In this document: positions 27,001 through 53,453 of the stretch, in pieces | How the letters are laid out: each line of letters begins with the position of its first letter | Position numbering within the stretch: the first letter of the stretch is position 1 | Source: Paragordius varius | Lineage: Eukaryota > Nematomorpha | Reading direction: 5' to 3' | DNA: 64,000 nt | Assembly (NCBI GenBank): GCA_964247055.1 | Contig: OZ176051.1 | Location: forward strand, 13,144,001 to 13,208,000 | The notes under the pieces: model-generated | What the model saw: the letters and a program-made list of their open reading frames with translations, nothing else | Databases searched by the model: none | Told to the model about the DNA's origin: nothing | Position numbers and translations under genes: made by a program

Positions 27001-28195
27001 TTATCATAATCTGAAAATAGGGAAGAATATTATATGTATCGTAGGGTATGTAATTAAAAATAGATAAAACCATTTAAATTAATATTAAAAATATGCCACT
27101 TATTTAGTAATATATACTAATTTTGTCAGATAATAAATTTATGTGTGTATTAAATAATTATTATGGAGTTAAATCTCGGATATTTAAATTTATATTCAAA
27201 TATAAGTGGGTTACATTCATGTTTTATATCTAGTTGTTTAATTTTGATATTTTTTAATATTTTGAATATAATTTAACCTATCCTTGTCTTTGAGCTCAGA
27301 ATTTTAAAATCATTTTGAATTAATCGACCCAAATTAATAAACAATCTTTACCTTTAATATTGTTATACTTCAGCTAAAATGAATTTATGATTATTATAAT
27401 TTTAAAAATTTTATAAATGGAAATTAGATAATCAGATCTAACTCCTCGCCGATATTCTTTTCTTTGGATTTTGTGCAGGAAAATAGATGTATAATAAAGT
27501 TAAGGGAAAATTATTAATTAGAGAAAGCTTTCAAATTACAATTTATTAGCTTTATATTTATTGAAATCAAAATTTCCTGTATGATCGGGTTTCGGAGATA
27601 TACCAGTGTTAACTTTAAAGAAACTGTTAAAATTATATTTTATGCTATAGGGGAAAACGAAATATATAAAAAATAATTTCAAAATACTTTATTTACAAAA
27701 ACTATCAAAAATGTAATCGTTTACTAAAAAGTATATATAAAAATGTAACGTATTAATAAGGATATCTTGGGATTCAAACCGTTTGCATTTTTTATCTTAA
27801 AAGTCACAATTATATTTTGACATAACACATTTGGCACAAGTAATTTTACACATTTATTTATAATGTAAGTTTACTTTTTTTATGTAATGTATCTAAGAAA
27901 GCTTCTCAGTATTTAAATGAATATATCATAATTACCTTAATCTCTTTGTCTGAATAATAACGTCATAATCTCCTGTCGGAGATACTGCGTTTGATGGAAC
28001 GTTGGATGTTCGATAGGCCGCAATACAACACCCAAATACATTCCCTATAACTCCTAGTCCAAAAAGGATATGGGATAGTATTCGATTTGCGAATGCGAAT
28101 TCGGTATTTGGATATTGGATCATATCGGTAAAATTTAAGCATACGCTTTTATTGTGACGCATCAAGTGCTCCTCAAATGGACTAGAAGAAAACAT
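16882..28195 (-). CDS. Rhodopsin-class G-protein-coupled receptor, two exons around a 10-kb intron
   Basis: Proposed exons on the minus strand are 28195-27936 (start to donor) and 17899-16882 (to stop), giving about 425 residues. Exon 1 carries N-glycosylation sites (NKS, NFT) and TM1 at residues 38-61 with the GN motif (GVIGNVFG). Exon 2 has TM2 (YLLFLFYLINLF), TM3 with VNQFLVIYFPFEYR, TM4, TM5, a long third loop rich in K, R, S and T, TM6 with LLLPLS, and TM7 with SFYINFIFNKLYRKY. The donor TTAAG|GTAATT and acceptor TTTTCAG|G are both phase 2, so the join keeps the frame. The first cytoplasmic loop is then long (about 27 residues), so a further small exon or a different partner is possible. 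In TM3 the usual E/D-R-Y reads NQF and in TM7 NPxxY is not intact. Ligand unknown; the layout resembles invertebrate peptide receptors. Confidence 0.65.
17902..18837. other. Receptor intron, segment before the gypsy element
   Basis: Contains a (TA)n tract near 17990-18018 and AT-rich sequence. A 96-codon minus-strand frame at 18093-18383 ends with a hydrophobic LFGAILVIYL stretch, but I find no donor that would join it to the receptor exon. Confidence 0.4.
18838..19101 (+). repeat. 5' LTR of the gypsy element
   Basis: 264 bp, starting TGATAGATTTG and ending ATTACTACA. It contains a TATATAAAC promoter-like box near 19015 and an AATAAA signal near 19065, and it is nearly identical to 22878-23139. 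Confidence 0.92.
19104..19114 (+). other. Primer-binding site, tRNA-Ser type
   Basis: TGGCGCAGTCG lies two bases after the LTR. It is complementary to CGACTGCG plus CCA, the 3' end of some animal tRNA-Ser species, as in the Drosophila 17.6/297 group. Confidence 0.75.
19141..19850 (+). pseudogene. gag region of the gypsy element (fossil)
   Basis: Shows a retrotransposon gag-type segment (VFAARFQFTQLRR) followed by two cysteine-histidine zinc knuckles near 19715-19815, the second with CYRCKGRGHLGSC. Broken. Confidence 0.8.
19860..22860 (+). pseudogene. pol region of the gypsy element (fossil)
   Basis: Protease with a DTG active site near 19900. Reverse transcriptase about 20400-20960, with TTLDLKEAYWQ and the YLDD box. 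RNase H about 21060-21410 with LETDSSNDGFGAVL and LLTDHKPL. The integrase zinc-binding segment (HVGHSG ... CVSCQ) lies about 21810-21930, followed by an integrase core with TDN and a charged tail to about 22860. Broken in several places and not expected to yield a working polyprotein. Confidence 0.88.
22878..23139 (+). repeat. 3' LTR of the gypsy element
   Basis: 262 bp, same ends as the 5' LTR, preceded by a short purine-rich stretch (GGATAAGGAGATA). Confidence 0.92.
23548..24706. mobile_element. Family F hairpin element, copy 3
   Basis: Same inverted arms as 7299-8549: TTATTACCAGCATATTC at the left against GTGGTCATAAGC near 24640, and AGCCTAAAATCATATAG near 23720 against its mirrored copy. 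The right end is GCACACAATATATATA. About 1.16 kb, non-coding. It lies in the receptor intron. Confidence 0.75.
24727..26200. mobile_element. Large palindrome (family G)
   Basis: Arms of about 600 bp are inverted copies: TATTTTCTGATTCCTTATG and CGTTTTCGAGATATGGGAC in the left arm reappear reverse-complemented in the right arm near 26060-26150. The unpaired centre is about 25330-25620. The 76-codon open frame at 25865-26095 lies in an arm and is not protein-like. Adjacent to F copy 3 and inside the receptor intron. Confidence 0.75.
26243..26536. mobile_element. Decayed hAT-like MITE
   Basis: The left end CAGTGGTTTTCAACC is typical of hAT. The right end is GGGGCGTTGCCCCCTG followed by GGACCCCTG. 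The flanks TATAATTG and ATATATTG agree only partly. The left end matches, in reverse, the sequence at 50230-50284. Confidence 0.5.
26537..27935. other. Rest of the receptor intron, AT-rich
   Basis: No recognisable element or exon. Ends at the proposed donor of receptor exon 1 (27935). Confidence 0.4.
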
Positions 28196-29997
28196 TATTT
28201 CATATACTTTTAGCGGATTAAATACATCAAAACCATTATACTGATAATTTTGCAGTTGATTGCAATTTTAATTAAATTTTAATTAAAATTTTATACCCAG
28301 TCATACTGAAGGTCTGAGAATATTAAACACGAAGATTACTATTATTTGTTGTAGTAAATCAAATGTTGTCGTATATCCGGAACAAACATATTTCTTTAAG
28401 AAGTATTTATTAATCGCTCAAATTTTGGTATTAAAATTAATAGATTTGGGAGTATAGTAAATTATCTTTGGTTTATTCTTTTGGAATAAGGAACTTTTAT
28501 AATTTTAAAGTACTATAAATAATTTAATTGCTTTGAATAAATACACTAAATACTGAAAATTAATATCAAATCATTGTGAAAACAGGAATTAAAGCTATTA
28601 TACCAACTAAAATTTGGATTTATTTTAAATATTACTTGTTATAAATTTTAGGATTTACTCAAAAAGGTATATTGTTTTTATTTACCTATTATTATATTTA
28701 AGCGTAAAGGTTTTACAATTTTTCCTAGCCATTCTGTATGTTCACACATGTTTTTAACTTTATTTTTGGGTGATAGCTGTAATTTCACTCACATTAAATT
28801 AATAAATATTGAAAATTAATTATACTATATAAGTATAAACAAATTAATAAGCATGACGCACGCAAATTTAATGGGAACATCATGTATCACATAAAAAGGT
28901 CCGTAAAGTTTGTATTTGGTTAATATTATCAAAAAGTAATTGGTCAAAAGAAGTAACTACATCAATTTTTGAAGTTATTTGAAGAAATACCTGTTTAAAA
29001 AAATATCTAATTTATGTTTATATGTTTTTAGGTTTTGAATAATCCTTATTTAATAAATCCACGTACGATTTTTTAAGGAGATATTGATTCTATTGTTCAT
29101 ATTTACAGTACTAATTAAGGGATTGGATTTTAGAGAAATAAAGTTCATAACGAATGCATAAAAAAGACCGAAATTCGATCCATAAATGTCTAGAAGAGAT
29201 TTTAGGTATAACTACAATAAAATTTAATTAAATACATATTTGGTTCAAGAGTTATTATCTACAACTAAATCATACTTATCAAAAGAATCATGTAATTCAT
29301 TTATAACAATTATTTATATATTATAACATGAATTATAAAAATTTAATTAATATAAAATTAAAATGTTAATTTTGCAACGTACGATTTTTTAAGAATAAAC
29401 TGTTTTCATAATCTAACATAACTTACGAGTCCACATTTTGGTAAATATTAGGCTACATTTGTCATTTAAAAAACGAACCAGAAACCGAATTATTTTATAT
29501 CATTATGCCGCGCTAAATTTAAAAATATCAGTATAAATGGATATAGACACTAACACCCGAGCCATCTCTGAATCCCACATACCTTAAACCGAATAGATAA
29601 GAGATAATCTCGACACGAGACACTCAAATTTAAGGAATTGACCTACTCATTGCGAAATCATCTCAAATTAATAACCAGCAATCACAATTAATCAACCCGA
29701 TTAAATTTGTCTTCGATCAAATACAATATGTCAAATATAAATCACTAATGATGAACACCTAAAACCATTTTGCGGCATTCTCGGTTTAGCTTTAATAAAA
29801 TACCCAATAATGGATTTGACGCCATATATATAAGAAATTGGGCAAGAACTTGACAAAAATGATAGAAACAATAGACATATTAATAAAAAAATCATAGTTT
29901 GCTCCCATTCAAAGGATCCATATACATGTACCAGACAGAAAAAAACAAAGGAATCTGTTACTCCGGATTGTGCTATTTAATTCCAACAAAATTTTAG
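28196..29997. other. Intergenic DNA, upstream of the receptor
   Basis: No gene recognised. 29480-29950 has a slightly higher GC content and codon-like patches, perhaps the eroded front part of a LINE, but no motif supports this. Confidence 0.4.
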
Positions 29998-30082
29998 CAT
30001 TTCAATGGGGTATCTAAATACCCCACTCAATATTTAAGTTGATATCTTTAAAAAAAACTACTGAAACGGTTCCACCCTAATC

Positions 30083-30119
<37 letters not shown>

Positions 30120-30436
30120 TTAAATAGTAAATAAAATTAATTTTTGGATAAAAAGTTCCGTATCAAACTACTTGTAAAATCACGATATATACAGAAAAAG
30201 TGGTATATTATTATTTTTTATAACTTATGCACACATGTCATGTTGGCCAAATTTTTACCTTTGAATTTTACATCTTTATAAGAAATTACGAGTATTTTTG
30301 AATGATATTTTTATTATATTTCGGTTCATTAAAGTTAAGTGCAAACTTTTGCCATGATTTCAATTTATTCCATATTTTTTAAATATTTCATTTTAAGAAA
30401 CTTGTGGTATCTAACTATCTCAATTTAAATTGGAAG
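29998..30436 (-). mobile_element. Family M MITE, copy 2
   Basis: Reverse-orientation copy. ATGGGGTATCTAAATACCCC is at the left end and ATCTCAATTTAAATTGG at the right. The interior block CTGAAACGGTTCC is the reverse complement of that in copy 1. It has gained a (TA)n run at 30090-30118. Confidence 0.7.
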
Positions 30437-32559
30437 ACTGAAATGAATATGTTGTATCCAGGTGTTAATTATGTGTTATGATTAATAAATTTGATCGTCT
30501 AATTTAAATTGGTCTTTATATAATGTATTTTATCTATAATAAAATAAATATATTTAAATTAAATATGCAAAATGCTAGATATCTCTTTTATTATGGTACA
30601 AACTAAATATTGTCGAGCAATTTCGGCATTTTGGCATTTTAACTCACATCTAAAAATTAATTTAAAAAATATGATATGCCATTTATATGTAGTCCTGATA
30701 TATATTAATTATCTGAAATTAAGCTTGACTTTCACCAAATTTTAATAAACATATTATATAACATTGTTAATAAAAATTCTTACTTCATTACCTTTTGAAG
30801 TTATTAATCCAAATACAAATTAGCGAATTTATGTGCATTCAGGAGCCTTTTAGGCACATATTCATTTTTTTAAATTGTTTTTTTTCGCATATAATAACAA
30901 ATATATTATAAAAACCTAACTATTGACTTTAAAAAGCTGATTTTAGTAGCAAATATTTGTTATTATTTGTTTTTAAATTGTTTTTGGAGCTTTTTTAGAC
31001 TTGGTTAGAAAAGTAAAAATATAAATATTTTCATTGTGTGTGAAAATATTGTTTGAAAATTATATTGAAACTAAAATATCCTTGAAGTTTAGGTTGTCTT
31101 TTCTTGTAAAATCCCCAAATCTAATTATTAAAAAATTCTAATGTGTTTTAAACGTAAAATCAAATGTCAAAACAATTATGATAGATTAAGATATTGGAAT
31201 ATTTATATTTCGTAAGGTTAATTCATTTACTGTGTAACGCATGTAAATAGTAGGGCTTAATAAAGTATGGATAAAATTGATTTACACAGGAATGAAATCT
31301 AAAAATTAGAGGAAAGATTACGATGTTACTTGATAATAATTGTGTTGTGTAATAGAACTAAGTTAAAAATTTTTTATATTTGTACTGCATCCGAAATTAA
31401 GTGGCATCTAAACAATCCTGATGCTATATATATATATATATATATCAGAATTGGCCCTTGTAAGTGATTTAATAAAATATTTACCCCCATATCAGTAAAT
31501 GTCAAAATCTGCCCACACTTTGTTTAAAATTTTAGATGAAAGATAAATTGCTTCATACCAAAAAATATCAAAAAATATTTCAAACACTGCATAGAAAAGG
31601 AACAATATTTTTATATAATTTCATTTCTTAAATGTGCATCCAAACATCCCATTTTTTTGGCCCTTCTAAAATGGCTTAATTCTCGTAGTACGTATGCTGA
31701 TTTAGACACTAAAATTTTTTCCAAATAATAATGTTAAAATTTTATAGAAGTACTCTATGATAATAATGATGTTGACAAGCACCAATTTTCTTAAATTTCT
31801 TATTAAATATCTATATTTCAATGATATTTTTTTGTGGACAATAGCTGTTAGATGAAGTCCTAAAATCTAATCTATAACACAAAAATTTAGAATGGATTTT
31901 AGATGAGATCGTATATGGTAAATTGAATCCATTTTTTTGGAGAACAGGGCTCCAAACGCCATATATATATATATATATATATATATGGTTAGAAGGGATT
32001 AGAGTTTAAACCCGAAGCATCATTAATTAGGTTGCAAGGTGGAAAATTTTAAGTTTATGACGGTTCACAAAATTTACATTCCAAACACTTGATATAAAAC
32101 TACAAAAAATATCCTATTTATAACAAGGAAGAACATTGTTTGATATTAACAAACGAAACTTTTAAGCAGTATATTTTTCACAAAAAGAGTGGCCCAAAAT
32201 ATAAAAAAGGATATGTAGGGTTGCTGAAACATTCACTTATAAATTTTATTTATAATGACATTTAAATTTATAAAACAAAAAGAAACTTTCTTGATCATTA
32301 TCATAATTCTTATTGAACCTGTAATCGATTATCGACCATTAGCGATTTTATAGGAAAACTTTCTTTACTCTGTCTGTCGTTGCCTTTTTGATATATTTTT
32401 TGCAGTGATATTTTGGAAAATGTTCGCCTACTACAAATACGTTTTCGACCTCTTCCTCTCTTGCCATTTACTTTAACATTATATCTTTTTCCAAGAATAT
32501 CCTCGAATTATGAGACCACAATAAATAAATTTTTGCTTAATTATTTTTCCACGAAACGA
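30437..32559. other. AT-rich intergenic DNA with two (TA)n tracts
   Basis: TA tracts lie at 31427-31444 and 31964-31986. The stretch 31480-31720 resembles 56690-56880 (shared AAAAAATATCA and AATATTTTTA-type blocks and a CCTT(C/T)(T/A)AAAATGG end), so it is probably a diverged dispersed repeat. Confidence 0.4.
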
Positions 32560-33330
32560 ACCGGCGCAAAGGGATTGTAACGACATTACAGAGCCTCTAC
32601 TAAAGCACATTCCATCAAATTAATGAATTTATTATTCCAAAAATTTAGTGAGGCTTCCCCGTGGACTGGATCAAATTTCTAGTTGACCCGAAATTCAAAA
32701 GGGCCTAAAATATGCGAAAACTACCGTACATTAGCAATAATTAATCAAACTTCAAAAGTTTCTAGAAGTAATACAAAATGGTCTACTATGTCAACCCGGA
32801 GATCTCAAAAACACTGGTAGGCTTAAGAAAAAAATGAGGATGTATGATCTCAAACATTAGATAAATAATGGAGAAATGTTTCCAATATCAGCTACACCTA
32901 TGCATTATGGATTTCCCCAAAGCCTTTGATACTATTTAACACGATATTCTCTGGAAGGCGCTTAAACAAATAGATTTTCCGATCATTTAAACAAACTAAT
33001 CAAATCCATATACGCCAATTCATACCTATTACATAGCACCTCTCCTGGCCAGACGACCTAGAGCTTAATGATCATTGGTTTACCTATCCCCCATATTGTT
33101 TAACATCTATCTGGAAGGCATTACGAGGGATCCAAATTTGCCAAGCATAAAAATAGGGGGTCTAACTCTGATGATTCCCTACTATGTCGACGACACAGTG
33201 ATCTTAGCCAATTCCCAAACAAGCCTCGAAAACAGTCGGAACTTTTATAACTGCAAAAATTATAATCCAACAATGAATATCAGCAATATTAAAATATTTC
33301 ATATCAAGTCCCCTTAATATATGACTCACT
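32560..33330 (+). pseudogene. Non-LTR (LINE) reverse transcriptase fragment
   Basis: Recognisable motifs in order: a segment like ENYRTLAIIN near 32715 (RPI-type block), CIMDFPKAFDTI near 32905-32940 (motif A with the first Asp), LPISPILFNIYLEGI at 33079-33123 (motif B region) and YYVDDTVILANS at 33180-33215 (catalytic YxDD box, here VDD). The pieces lie in different frames with stops, and there is no endonuclease or 3' tail in view. A dead fragment; clade not resolved. Confidence 0.8.
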
Positions 33331-33827
33331 TCGGAATAACGAAACCATTCAAGTGGTCAAAAAATACACATATCGAAGTATTATCAAAACATAAAGTTCC
33401 ACATAACGGGTATAGTTAGCCTAATGCACTTCGGCCTCACATTATTAACTATGGAAATCTCATACACATCTAAAAACTTTCGATTAAGTTGCGAAAGTTG
33501 AACCATAAAATAATGACGAGAAAAAAGAGAAAACTGAAACGCCTTTGAAATGTTCTGCCGAAGGAAAATACTTTGTATAACATGGAATGAGAAGAACATC
33601 GATATTCTAAACAAAATAAACGCACATACAACAAACGCTTCGTGGTAAATATATTAAAGTTACCATATTAGTAAAAATAAATATAATTAAATCATATAAT
33701 TTTATATAAATTAGCAATAGAAGAAAAAATTAATTAAAAATAGGGTAGAAAATTACCCTTAAAGATATAGAAATCATAATTTAAAAAGGTTTATACGTGT
33801 TCATTCATAAATTTGAATAACGGCGCC
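33331..33827. other. Intergenic DNA upstream of MCM7
   Basis: The first 300 bases may be the decayed tail of the LINE. The rest is AT-rich and presumably contains the MCM7 promoter and 5' UTR; no specific box can be assigned. Confidence 0.4.
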
Positions 33828-49082
<15,255 letters not shown>

Positions 49083-49190
49083 TGCATGCTGACACACGAT
49101 TTATCTATTTTATTTTTTGAAATTATGTAAATAATAAAAAGAGTAGTTTTTCAATTATTTTTTATTGATTGGTGTAGAATTCAAGGTTTT
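49083..49190. other. MCM7 3' flank
   Basis: Probable 3' UTR. AATAAAAAG near 49131 may be the polyadenylation signal. Confidence 0.45.
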
Positions 49191-49194
49191 TTAT

Positions 49195-49610
49195 TAAAAC
49201 CTTTTAACTTCAAGTTGTTCCTTAAAAACTTTAAATTGGAGCTTAAACAATTTAATTTGGGATAAATATTGAATGCATATATCTTTTTTTTGAAATTTTA
49301 TATATATATGATTTTTTATTCAATAACAATTCTTCAAATAATTTCTGTTTAATTAACAGTATTTTTTACTTATTCAAAAAAATGTAAGTAATAAACTTTG
49401 AATATAATTTAAATAGGCCTTAAGTAATAATCAATTTTGAAATGAATGAAATATTGTATGTGGTTATATTAATTGAAAAAATACTGTAAACAATTAAAAT
49501 AATGGGCAAATTCAAAATCAAGGACAATCTTGAAATGTTTAAAGTTAAACTTTAAATGTTAAAGGACCAACGTAAAGTGTTTAAGCACCAACCTGACGTG
49601 CAATACTATT
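49195..49610. mobile_element. Family A foldback element, degenerate copy
   Basis: AACTTCAAGTTGTTCCTTAA at the left and blocks such as AAGGACCAACGTAAAGTG and CAAGGACAATCTTGAAATG at 49520-49605 are diverged 21-bp units in inverted arms. Older than the other copies. Confidence 0.5.
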
Positions 49611-50190
49611 TCATAGCAATTTAAATTATCAATGGCAAAGATTGGAATTAAAATATAATTGATTTAAAATGCACCATTCTTTACCCTCAATCCCATTATC
49701 TAAAATTGTCTATAACCATCATTAATATTCAAACTAATATTATTTTCAAAAATATCGCCATTATCATTAGGACATTCAATAAATATACGGTCCCTTCTTT
49801 TGGAAACCAATGCAGATCATTCACTACTTCAATTTGTGGGATTGAATATTACCCCAAATGTCATCGCGGACAAAATAATTAAAATATATTGAAGTGTTAA
49901 AACAAAATATATAAATGGGGTAATCGTTAGTCTGAAAGTTTGAGCATTTTTTGTCTAAAAAATCGCAGTAAACAAAAATATACGCAGGCGAAATTACATA
50001 ATTTACAAGTTTAATTAATAATCCAATAAAAGGGTAACGACTGTTTCGTAAATTAAAGGATGTGGAGATCGCCGCAAAATAAAATCAAATTATTTTAAAA
50101 TTTGTTTATTATAAAGCGTTGTATGAAAATAATTATTAACGATTTCAGAGAGATCTGATTGATTATAGTTTTATTATATTATAAAAATTT
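49611..50190. other. AT-rich intergenic DNA
   Basis: Nothing recognised. Confidence 0.4.
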
Positions 50191-50199
50191 TAATGTTTA

Positions 50200-50284
50200 T
50201 CTTTGTTTTTCTTGGAAGAAAAAGGGGGAGGGGAAAATTTTTTTAATTTGGAGGGTCATGAACAAAAAAAGGTTGAGTACTGAT
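50200..50284 (-). mobile_element. hAT-like end fragment
   Basis: On the minus strand it starts CAGTACTCAACCTTTTTTTG and continues with ACCCTCCAAATT, as the left end of the element at 26243 does. The other end was not found. Confidence 0.45.
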
Positions 50285-50413
50285 CTAATGTTAGACTAAA
50301 GAAAGCACATTATGTTGACCCAATGCTATTAAAATTAAAATAACCCTGGAGTTAAAAACTACCCTAAAAGGTAAGGAAGTGTTAACACAGATAGTAAATT
50401 AGAGATAGGTGAA

Positions 50414-51472
50414 ACATTTTCTAGAGGCGTAGCTTGAATTTCTAGGGCCAGGTGCATGAATCCGTGATGGCGCCCCTTGATAAAAAAAATAATCAAATTA
50501 CCGTGGGGACGCAATGTAGCCCTAAATGAATAGAATCACGTGAAAAAAATATGCACCCCATTCATTTGAAAACGACACAGTTAAATATAGCTGTTGTATA
50601 AAAGCTTTAAACTGCGTTCGAACTATGGTTGTGCTGACCAAGTCATGACCCGGTCAATTGACCGGGTCATGACTTGGTCAGTGACTATTTATTTTTTGAC
50701 CATGGTCATTTTTAAAAACAGCTGTTTTTTGAAAATTGGTGGTAATTTTTTTGGAAGAAAGACAGTAAGATTGTTTAATATATTTATTATTATATTTTAA
50801 ATCTTTAAATATACTTATTAACCATATAAAATTTTTAAACATGCATCCTTAAAACATTAGATTTTAATCATATCCAGTTATTTTAAAAAAATAACCATCA
50901 AGCACATTACAAAATATGCAATTCCATATATGTGAACCAATAAAATGAAAAAACATTTTATAATTGAATATATCAATAATGAAAGATTAAAACAAGTCAG
51001 GTAAAATTTTATTTGAAATATCCATTATTAAAAGCTAGGCATTTGAAGATTCAGAAGGTAAACATGTGGCAAAATTTATTTGAATAAATTCTTGATTAAA
51101 TTTGATTTAAAATATTGTAAATAATAAATATCAAAAAAATGTATAATATAAACTTTTAGAAAAACATGACATTATTAGAAGTAAATTGTCGTACGAACAT
51201 TATTTATACAATCCAATATCGCATGATATTTACTTAAGTAAAAAGTGGTCTGACCGTGGTCATGACCATGGTCTGACTGGGTCTGACCGGACTTTTTTAA
51301 AAAAGCAGTCAAATGCACAACCCTAGTTCGAACGCATCGACTAACATTTTTTTTGGAAAACAGTTTACGTCAAAAAAAGAGAGGAAATCCTATATATAAA
51401 CATCAAAAATTTCACAAAAGTTAAATATAAATTTTCATGAAAACTGCATCCCTGGACCTAAATATAGCACAC

Positions 51473-51520
<48 letters not shown>

Positions 51521-52581
51521 ATCCACCTTAATTTCTTTTATGTTTTATTATCATTATCAAGGTCCTCTATTGTCGAAAAATATTGCGATGCCTAAATTAT
51601 TATTGACTAAATAGATTACGGCCCCGTTGTTAAGATTATATTACAGAGCGAACGATTGATCGGAATAAAAATATTAGAGCTTTAGTATGGTAAACCAAGA
51701 TTCAAACAGGAACCGTTTTAGGGTCCGATTCTAAGTCAGTTTTTTCTGATTTCAGTTCCTATTCCATTTTTAACAGTTTTAATTATAAAACGGTTCTATT
51801 TTTGATCGAAAATCTTGATTTTTCTTTATTTGAGGCAACAACATAGAAATGGCCATGAAAACCGGTTTAAATCTAACTCTAGTTCTTATCAATGGATTTA
51901 TTTATTATAATGGACATATGTAAAAAACTCTAAGCTATGTGGTTCATTTTGGGTATTAAAGATACTTGAAATAGATGTATAAAAATAAATATTTCAAGAA
52001 AAATAAGAGTAAATTTGCAATTAAGCAGCAAAAGAATGGTTATAAGGAGAACCTAAGAGAAAGATAAGCACAGCATAATTATGTAGATGGTATACCCTGT
52101 CTTTTGGGAAAGAAAAAAATAATCATTTTGGTATTCGCTCTTTCCATAACATAAAATAAAAAATTTCAACATATTGGGTGGGGCATTGAACAAGCAATAT
52201 AAGTATATATATTTGAAAGAAAATTAACATAAATTAATAATGATCTTATCCTTTTATCTGACACTTAGGTGATTTGAAGCAAATATTTGAAGCTAGGGTC
52301 CATGAATATGAACAGACTGAGGTTAAGGAAGGTAGACGCTGAAGATTAAGGGAAGAGATAAGATAAATAAGGATATGAAACATTTAGTTAGATTTAAATA
52401 TTTATAATACTAAAGGAGAATTTGATCAAGATTGTAGGTCATGACAACTCATAAATGGGTGTTATTAGCATATTAACTTTCAAATATCTGTTTTTTTAAA
52501 TAAAATTAATATTTTTCAAAATCCGCGCCCCCTCAACTATTGCGCCCGGGCCCCCCTTTCTACTCCCCTAGAGGCGCCACT
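50414..52581. mobile_element. Possible larger DNA transposon with GC-rich ends
   Basis: The left end has GAGGCGTAGCTTGAATTTC and GGCGCCCCTTGA. The right end has GCGCCCCCTCAACTATTGCG and CTAGAGGCGCCACTG. Reverse-complemented, the right end begins CAGTGGCGCC and shares GGGCC and GGCGC blocks with the left. No transposase is seen inside. It contains the hAT element at 50624-51325. Confidence 0.4.
50624..51325. mobile_element. Non-autonomous hAT element with palindromic target duplication
   Basis: Ends TATGGTTGTGC and GCACAACCCTA are inverted. The exact octamer GTTCGAAC flanks both sides (50616-50623 and 51326-51333). Next to each end are clusters of TGACC/GGTCA (GACCCGGTCAATTGACCGGG on the left; GACCATGGTC on the right), themselves palindromic. 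702 bp, AT-rich middle, no gene. Confidence 0.8.
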
Positions 52582-53453
52582 GTCATTACTCAGCAGATAT
52601 TCTGGTTAAAATATAAGTATATGGAGTAAAACCCATCAACACTCTCATAGTTTTGGGTTTAAGGCCTAAATATAAAAGAACTTTCCATCCATTATCGCTA
52701 ATATTGAAAACCTTAGCCCACATATGGATTTTATAGAAAATGCTTCTCCAGTCAAAATATTTTATTATAAACTATAAGTTGCAATAAAAAATAACAATGT
52801 TAAAACTTTATTCTTTTGTATGATAGTCTAAAAAATTTTAAATTCTTAAAAAGGGAGTTTTACAAAGCTAAGATTTCACTATGTAAAAACATATATGTTG
52901 TTCCTATCTAAATTTAGTCAATTTTAACGGAAGTGAAATAAATTAATGATAAGGTATACAAATATATTAAACTAAACTCTTTTTTTTAAAGTTCATTGAT
53001 TAATATATGCATATTATTTTAAGTGTCAACATCAAACTATGAAAAATATTGTTTTGAAAAATAATTGATAAATGTCATTAATATGGTATAATCGCCATAG
53101 ATGTGTGGCCAACAAATCATATGCTAAATAACTGATAATATGCCAAAAGCTTTAAAGGTCATTTTGTTACTAAATAATTTACAATTAGAAATGAAAGGCG
53201 CTAATTGTCACAAAAATTTTTATTATTGTTTATATATTTTTTAATCATAAGATACATTTTTGAATATTATAGGTGTAGTTTGTCAAGTTTTACTATAAAA
53301 AACAATTTGTTTGATATGACATTATAAACAAATTTTTAGGCTATTTTGCCCGGTTTTAGGTGTTATTTAATAATTTACTTTTTTTTCAAGAGAGAAGAGA
53401 TGTTAGTTAAGTAATATGATAGATAATTCTAGAAAATTAAATTATTATAAGCA
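51334..53453. other. Intergenic DNA upstream of the glycosyltransferase gene
   Basis: Contains (TA)n at 51477-51515 and the right end of the possible transposon near 52540-52581. No gene recognised; the promoter cannot be placed. Confidence 0.4.

Noticed and set aside
29480-29950. Possible eroded LINE coding sequence
   Set aside because: It looks slightly coding-like, but no motif or continuous frame supports it.
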